Assembly (NCBI GenBank): GCA_039923455.1
Contig: JBDTCS010000258.1
Span: 1 to 9,468, forward strand
Source of the DNA: JBDTCS01 sp039923455
Lineage (GTDB): Bacteria; Bacteroidota; Ignavibacteria; Palsa-1295
Length of the DNA stretch: 9,468 bases
Direction of reading: 5' to 3'
Part shown: in pieces, positions 7,274 to 9,468 of the stretch
Layout: the number at the start of each line of letters is the position of its first letter
Numbering within the stretch: position 1 is the stretch's first letter
The notes under the pieces: model-generated
What the model was told of the DNA's origin: nothing
The model's database searches: none
Seen by the model: only the letters and a program-made list of their open reading frames with translations
Program-made: the position numbers and the translations under genes

Positions 7274-8653
7274 ATGCACTCCCGTTCATCGATGCCGGAA
7301 TTTCTGCTTCAGCGAGTCTGGCGAGATCACAGACATTTTCTCACCTCGCCTCTCAAGTTGCGCGATGGTACTGAACTCACTATCCACGAACCAGGCACGG
7401 AGAACACCCATCGTGGTGGGCCCGATTTTCTGAATGCATCTATCGAGATTGCCGGAGTTCGACTATCCGGCGACGTCGAACTCCACACCGAGTTGCACCT
7501 TTGGGATAATCACGGGCACACCGAAGATTCCCGTTATGGTAAGGTGATTCTTCACGTCGTTCTGCACGATGAAGACGAAGAGACTTCGAGTGCTGTTCCA
7601 AAACTTCCCACATTGGTGATCGGTGAGAATCTCGCGTTTGACAAGCGAGAGCTTTGGGAGCAACTCTTTCACGATATCTACGACCGCTCGCCTGAACTTC
7701 CTTGCTTTCCACACAATCTTCGACTGCCACTGAAGCGCAAAATGAAGGTGATCGATCGATTCGGAGAGTCGAGATTGAATGATCTTGTCGATAGATTCAA
7801 GGGAAGAGAACATCACATCAGCGAGCAAGAATTTTTAGAACGGGTGTATACACAAACACTCGACGCGCTTGGCTTTTCGGAAAATCGAAAACCATTTGGC
7901 GAAGTCGCGAGATTGTTGCCGCTGGATTTTCTTCGAAGCGTTGCACTAAAGTGGAGTTTCAACGATCGCTCGGCCGTATTCGAGGCGCTCTTTTTTGGAG
8001 TTGCAGGATTACTCGAAAAGCCATCGGCAGTATTCACACCTGCGACGAATGAGCACATCATCGAACTCCAATCACATTGGGAATCGATTCAGGTTGAGGT
8101 ACGGATTCCGGAAGTGCTCGCAAAAAGTGATTGGGCCTTCTTTCGGATTCGTCCGCTCAACTCACCACATCGGCGCGTTGCACTTGCTGCGGCACTCGGA
8201 GCGCATCTTTTTTCGCAGCACAATTATTCGGTAGAGCATCCTTTTTTCGTTAGCGGTCCCGAGCCATCTTTCACATCGAATCCTTTTTGGGAATCGCATA
8301 CCTCGTTTGGAGTCGAGTTGGAGAAGACGCAGGGGCTTCTGGGGATCGAGCGCTCGAGGGCGATTATGCTAAACGTGCTTCTGCCGGCCCGCATCGCTTG
8401 GGCGCTCCAAAGTGGCTCTCGGAGTGCAGCGACAGTGGCGCAGATACGAAAAAGATGGGGTGACACGACCACAAAATCGAGTGCACGGTACATTAATCTC
8501 GTAGAACAGGAACTTCTAGAATCGGAATGCGTTAAAACGGTTCGCTCAGAGCAAGGGGCCCTTTTGATGACCAGAGAGTTCTGTTTTAAGGGTAGATGCC
8601 GAGAATGTCCGTTGGGTGAGCAACTCATTCAAACGGGATGGCAGCCGAGGTGA
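7274..8653 (+). CDS. DUF2851 family protein of unknown function
   Basis: This 459-residue protein matches DUF2851 as I remember it: MPEFLLQRVWRDHRHF at the start (7-22), HRGGPDFLNA (46-55), GDVELH (66-71), a His/Asp-rich stretch with W77, H80, H82 and D85, KVILHVV (90-96), the LPC site at C144, PFGEVARLLPLDFL (207-220), and a C-terminal FCFKGRCRECPLGE (436-449) with C437, C442 and C445. There is no signal peptide or membrane segment. The GPD(x15)DVE arrangement loosely resembles the PD-(D/E)XK nuclease core but with His where Lys is usual. The Cys cluster resembles iron-sulphur loops of DNA-repair enzymes. Both are inferences. The 'SDW' Asp I recall in relatives appears as Leu (L76). It lies 22 bases after pyrF and is probably co-transcribed. 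It is complete and uncharacterised. Confidence 0.88.
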   Translation: MHSRSSMPEFLLQRVWRDHRHFLTSPLKLRDGTELTIHEPGTENTHRGGPDFLNASIEIAGVRLSGDVELHTELHLWDNHGHTEDSRYGKVILHVVLHDEDEETSSAVPKLPTLVIGENLAFDKRELWEQLFHDIYDRSPELPCFPHNLRLPLKRKMKVIDRFGESRLNDLVDRFKGREHHISEQEFLERVYTQTLDALGFSENRKPFGEVARLLPLDFLRSVALKWSFNDRSAVFEALFFGVAGLLEKPSAVFTPATNEHIIELQSHWESIQVEVRIPEVLAKSDWAFFRIRPLNSPHRRVALAAALGAHLFSQHNYSVEHPFFVSGPEPSFTSNPFWESHTSFGVELEKTQGLLGIERSRAIMLNVLLPARIAWALQSGSRSAATVAQIRKRWGDTTTKSSARYINLVEQELLESECVKTVRSEQGALLMTREFCFKGRCRECPLGEQLIQTGWQPR

Positions 8654-8692
8654 GCCACAATTTCTACTTCGGTGGGAATCGCAAGAGTTTCG

Positions 8693-8700
8693 TATATTTG
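8693..8700 (+). promoter_or_regulatory. probable -7 element of the tRNA-Gly promoter
   Basis: TATATTTG is an exact TAnnTTTG match ending 10 bases before the mature tRNA. A TTCG at 8668-8671, 21 bases upstream, is only a partial -33 match. The placement fits a dedicated tRNA promoter with a very short 5' leader for RNase P to remove. Confidence 0.45.
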
Positions 8701-8710
8701 TGAAAGCAAC

Positions 8711-8786
<76 letters not shown>

Positions 8787-8802
8787 TTCTGTTGGAGAAA
8801 AG

Positions 8803-8829
8803 AACGCCGCTGTTACAGTGGCGTTTTTT
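8803..8829 (+). terminator. rho-independent terminator after tRNA-Gly
   Basis: AACGCCGCTG (8803-8812) pairs with CAGTGGCGTT (8816-8825) over 10 pairs with one G-U, around a TTA loop. The strand ends in six T residues (8824-8829). It lies 17 bases after the tRNA and would end that transcript and any read-through from the DUF2851 gene. Confidence 0.85.
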
Positions 8830-8881
8830 GTTTTAGTAAGTGGCGTTGTTTTAGTAAGTGGCTTTGTTTTAGTAAGTTGCT
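8828..8881. repeat. 18-bp tandem repeat, three copies
   Basis: Three head-to-tail units follow the tRNA terminator, overlapping its T-run: TTGTTTTAGTAAGTGGCG (8828-8845), TTGTTTTAGTAAGTGGCT (8846-8863) and TTGTTTTAGTAAGTTGCT (8864-8881). They differ by one or two bases. A decayed fourth unit may begin with TTGGTTT at 8882. The 148-base gap from 8787 to 8934 holds nothing else that I recognise beyond the terminator. Confidence 0.9.
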
Positions 8882-8934
8882 TTGGTTTGGGAAAATACAG
8901 TGAGTTGCATTGATACAGTAGCGTAACAATTCTT

Positions 8935-9441
8935 ATGCTCGCTTTTCAGAATTCTGTGACGCAAAAGATCGCCGAGTTTTTGACCGGCATCGGTATCAGT
9001 ATCGAGTCCTCAAATTTGGAAGGGGAGACAGTCTTGCCCGGAATTCGTATCGCAAAAGGTGCGATCTTAGTTGATGAATCAAAACTTACCTACCCCGCTG
9101 ATATTCTTCATGAGGCCGGACATCTCGCGGTGGTGGCACCTGTGTACCGAAAAGATTTCGACGATAACAATGTCGTCTCCGATGAACCAGCGTCAGTTGT
9201 TGAGGTGTACGCAATGGCGTGGTCCTATGCAGCAGCTCTCCAAATCGGAATTTCTATTTCAGAGCTTTTTCATGATGGCGGTTATCACGGTCGCTCAAAT
9301 GAATTGCGCATGATGTATTCGATGGGAGTCTATCTTGGCGTGCAAGGTCTCGTAGCTGCTGGAATGACTATCACAGGAGACGCCGCAGGTAAAGCAGGCG
9401 TTGCGCCTTATCCGGCGATGATTCGTTGGGTGCGTGAATGA
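8935..9441 (+). CDS. uncharacterised small protein with a HEAGH metal-binding motif
   Basis: This 168-residue protein has no signal peptide. It opens with a short helix and FLTGIGI (15-21), then TVLPGIRIAKGAILVDESKL (32-51) and YPADILHEAGHLAV (53-66). The HEAGH (H59, E60, H63) is a zincin-type metal site; E90 in SVVEVYAMAWSYAAA, 27 residues later, could be a third ligand. FHDGGYHG (112-119) and PYPAMIRWVRE at the end look conserved. I recall unnamed proteins in several phyla, including Proteobacteria, with the same LPGI/LLHEAGHLAV/PYP.MIRW pattern, so this seems a widespread uncharacterised family; that is memory, not a search. The motif resembles that of ImmA/IrrE peptidases but the rest does not obviously match. 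No partner antitoxin or repressor gene is adjacent. The start codon has no clear ribosome-binding site. Confidence 0.8.
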   Translation: MLAFQNSVTQKIAEFLTGIGISIESSNLEGETVLPGIRIAKGAILVDESKLTYPADILHEAGHLAVVAPVYRKDFDDNNVVSDEPASVVEVYAMAWSYAAALQIGISISELFHDGGYHGRSNELRMMYSMGVYLGVQGLVAAGMTITGDAAGKAGVAPYPAMIRWVRE

Positions 9442-9460
9442 TCTTTTCACGCTTTTGTCG

Positions 9461-9468
9461 TAACTTTG
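9461..9468 (+). promoter_or_regulatory. possible -7 element at the right edge of the window
   Basis: TAACTTTG, the last eight bases of the window, matches TAnnTTTG exactly and lies 19 bases after the stop of the HEAGH gene. It may drive a gene beyond the edge. No -33 box is seen at the right distance. Confidence 0.25.

Noticed and set aside
8828..8881. Tandem repeats as a CRISPR array
   Set aside because: The 18-bp units abut directly with no spacers, and there are no cas genes.
8935..9441. HEAGH protein as an ImmA/IrrE-type toxin or regulator with an antitoxin partner
   Set aside because: No helix-turn-helix gene is adjacent, and beyond HExxH the sequence does not look like that family.

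Overview
The window reads as ordinary chromosomal DNA from a bacterium of the Bacteroidota/Chlorobi (FCB) side of the tree. I infer a Kapabacteria- or Ignavibacteria-like lineage, but the sequence does not fix it. The pointers are a DUF2851 protein (a family I know mainly from Bacteroidota and relatives), a secreted peptidase/TolB-propeller/outer-membrane-barrel fusion, and exact TAnnTTTG boxes (the Bacteroidota-type -7 promoter element) in gaps between genes. No transposase, integrase, phage gene or CRISPR array is visible. Every recognised gene is on the + strand.

Layout: (1) 1-536 is the 3' end of a gene that starts outside the window and encodes an acidic, then strongly basic, Pro/Gln/Arg-rich tail. 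(2) 601-2019 encodes a complete beta-CASP metallo-beta-lactamase-fold RNA nuclease. (3) 2066-4960 encodes a 964-residue exported protein joining a gluzincin-type HEFTH peptidase domain, a six-bladed TolB-like propeller and a probable C-terminal outer-membrane beta-barrel. (4) After a 104-base gap, 5065-8653 is a tight same-strand series: an FtsB/DivIC-like division protein, a ROK-family sugar kinase (glucokinase-like), orotidine-5'-phosphate decarboxylase (pyrF) and a DUF2851 protein. Gaps are 2, 55 and 22 bases, so co-transcription is plausible, with a possible extra promoter before pyrF. (5) 8711-8786 is a tRNA-Gly(GCC) with encoded CCA, followed by a strong intrinsic terminator and an 18-bp tandem repeat. 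(6) 8935-9441 encodes a small uncharacterised protein with a HEAGH metal-binding motif. A further TAnnTTTG box ends the window.

The genes are mostly housekeeping (RNA turnover, division, sugar phosphorylation, pyrimidine synthesis, glycine decoding) and show no single shared pathway. The most interesting items are the peptidase-propeller-barrel fusion, the DUF2851 protein (a possible PD-(D/E)XK-like signature plus a Cys cluster like those of iron-sulphur DNA-repair enzymes), the HEAGH orphan family, and the concentration of TAnnTTTG boxes outside genes. I see no convincing new multi-gene system.
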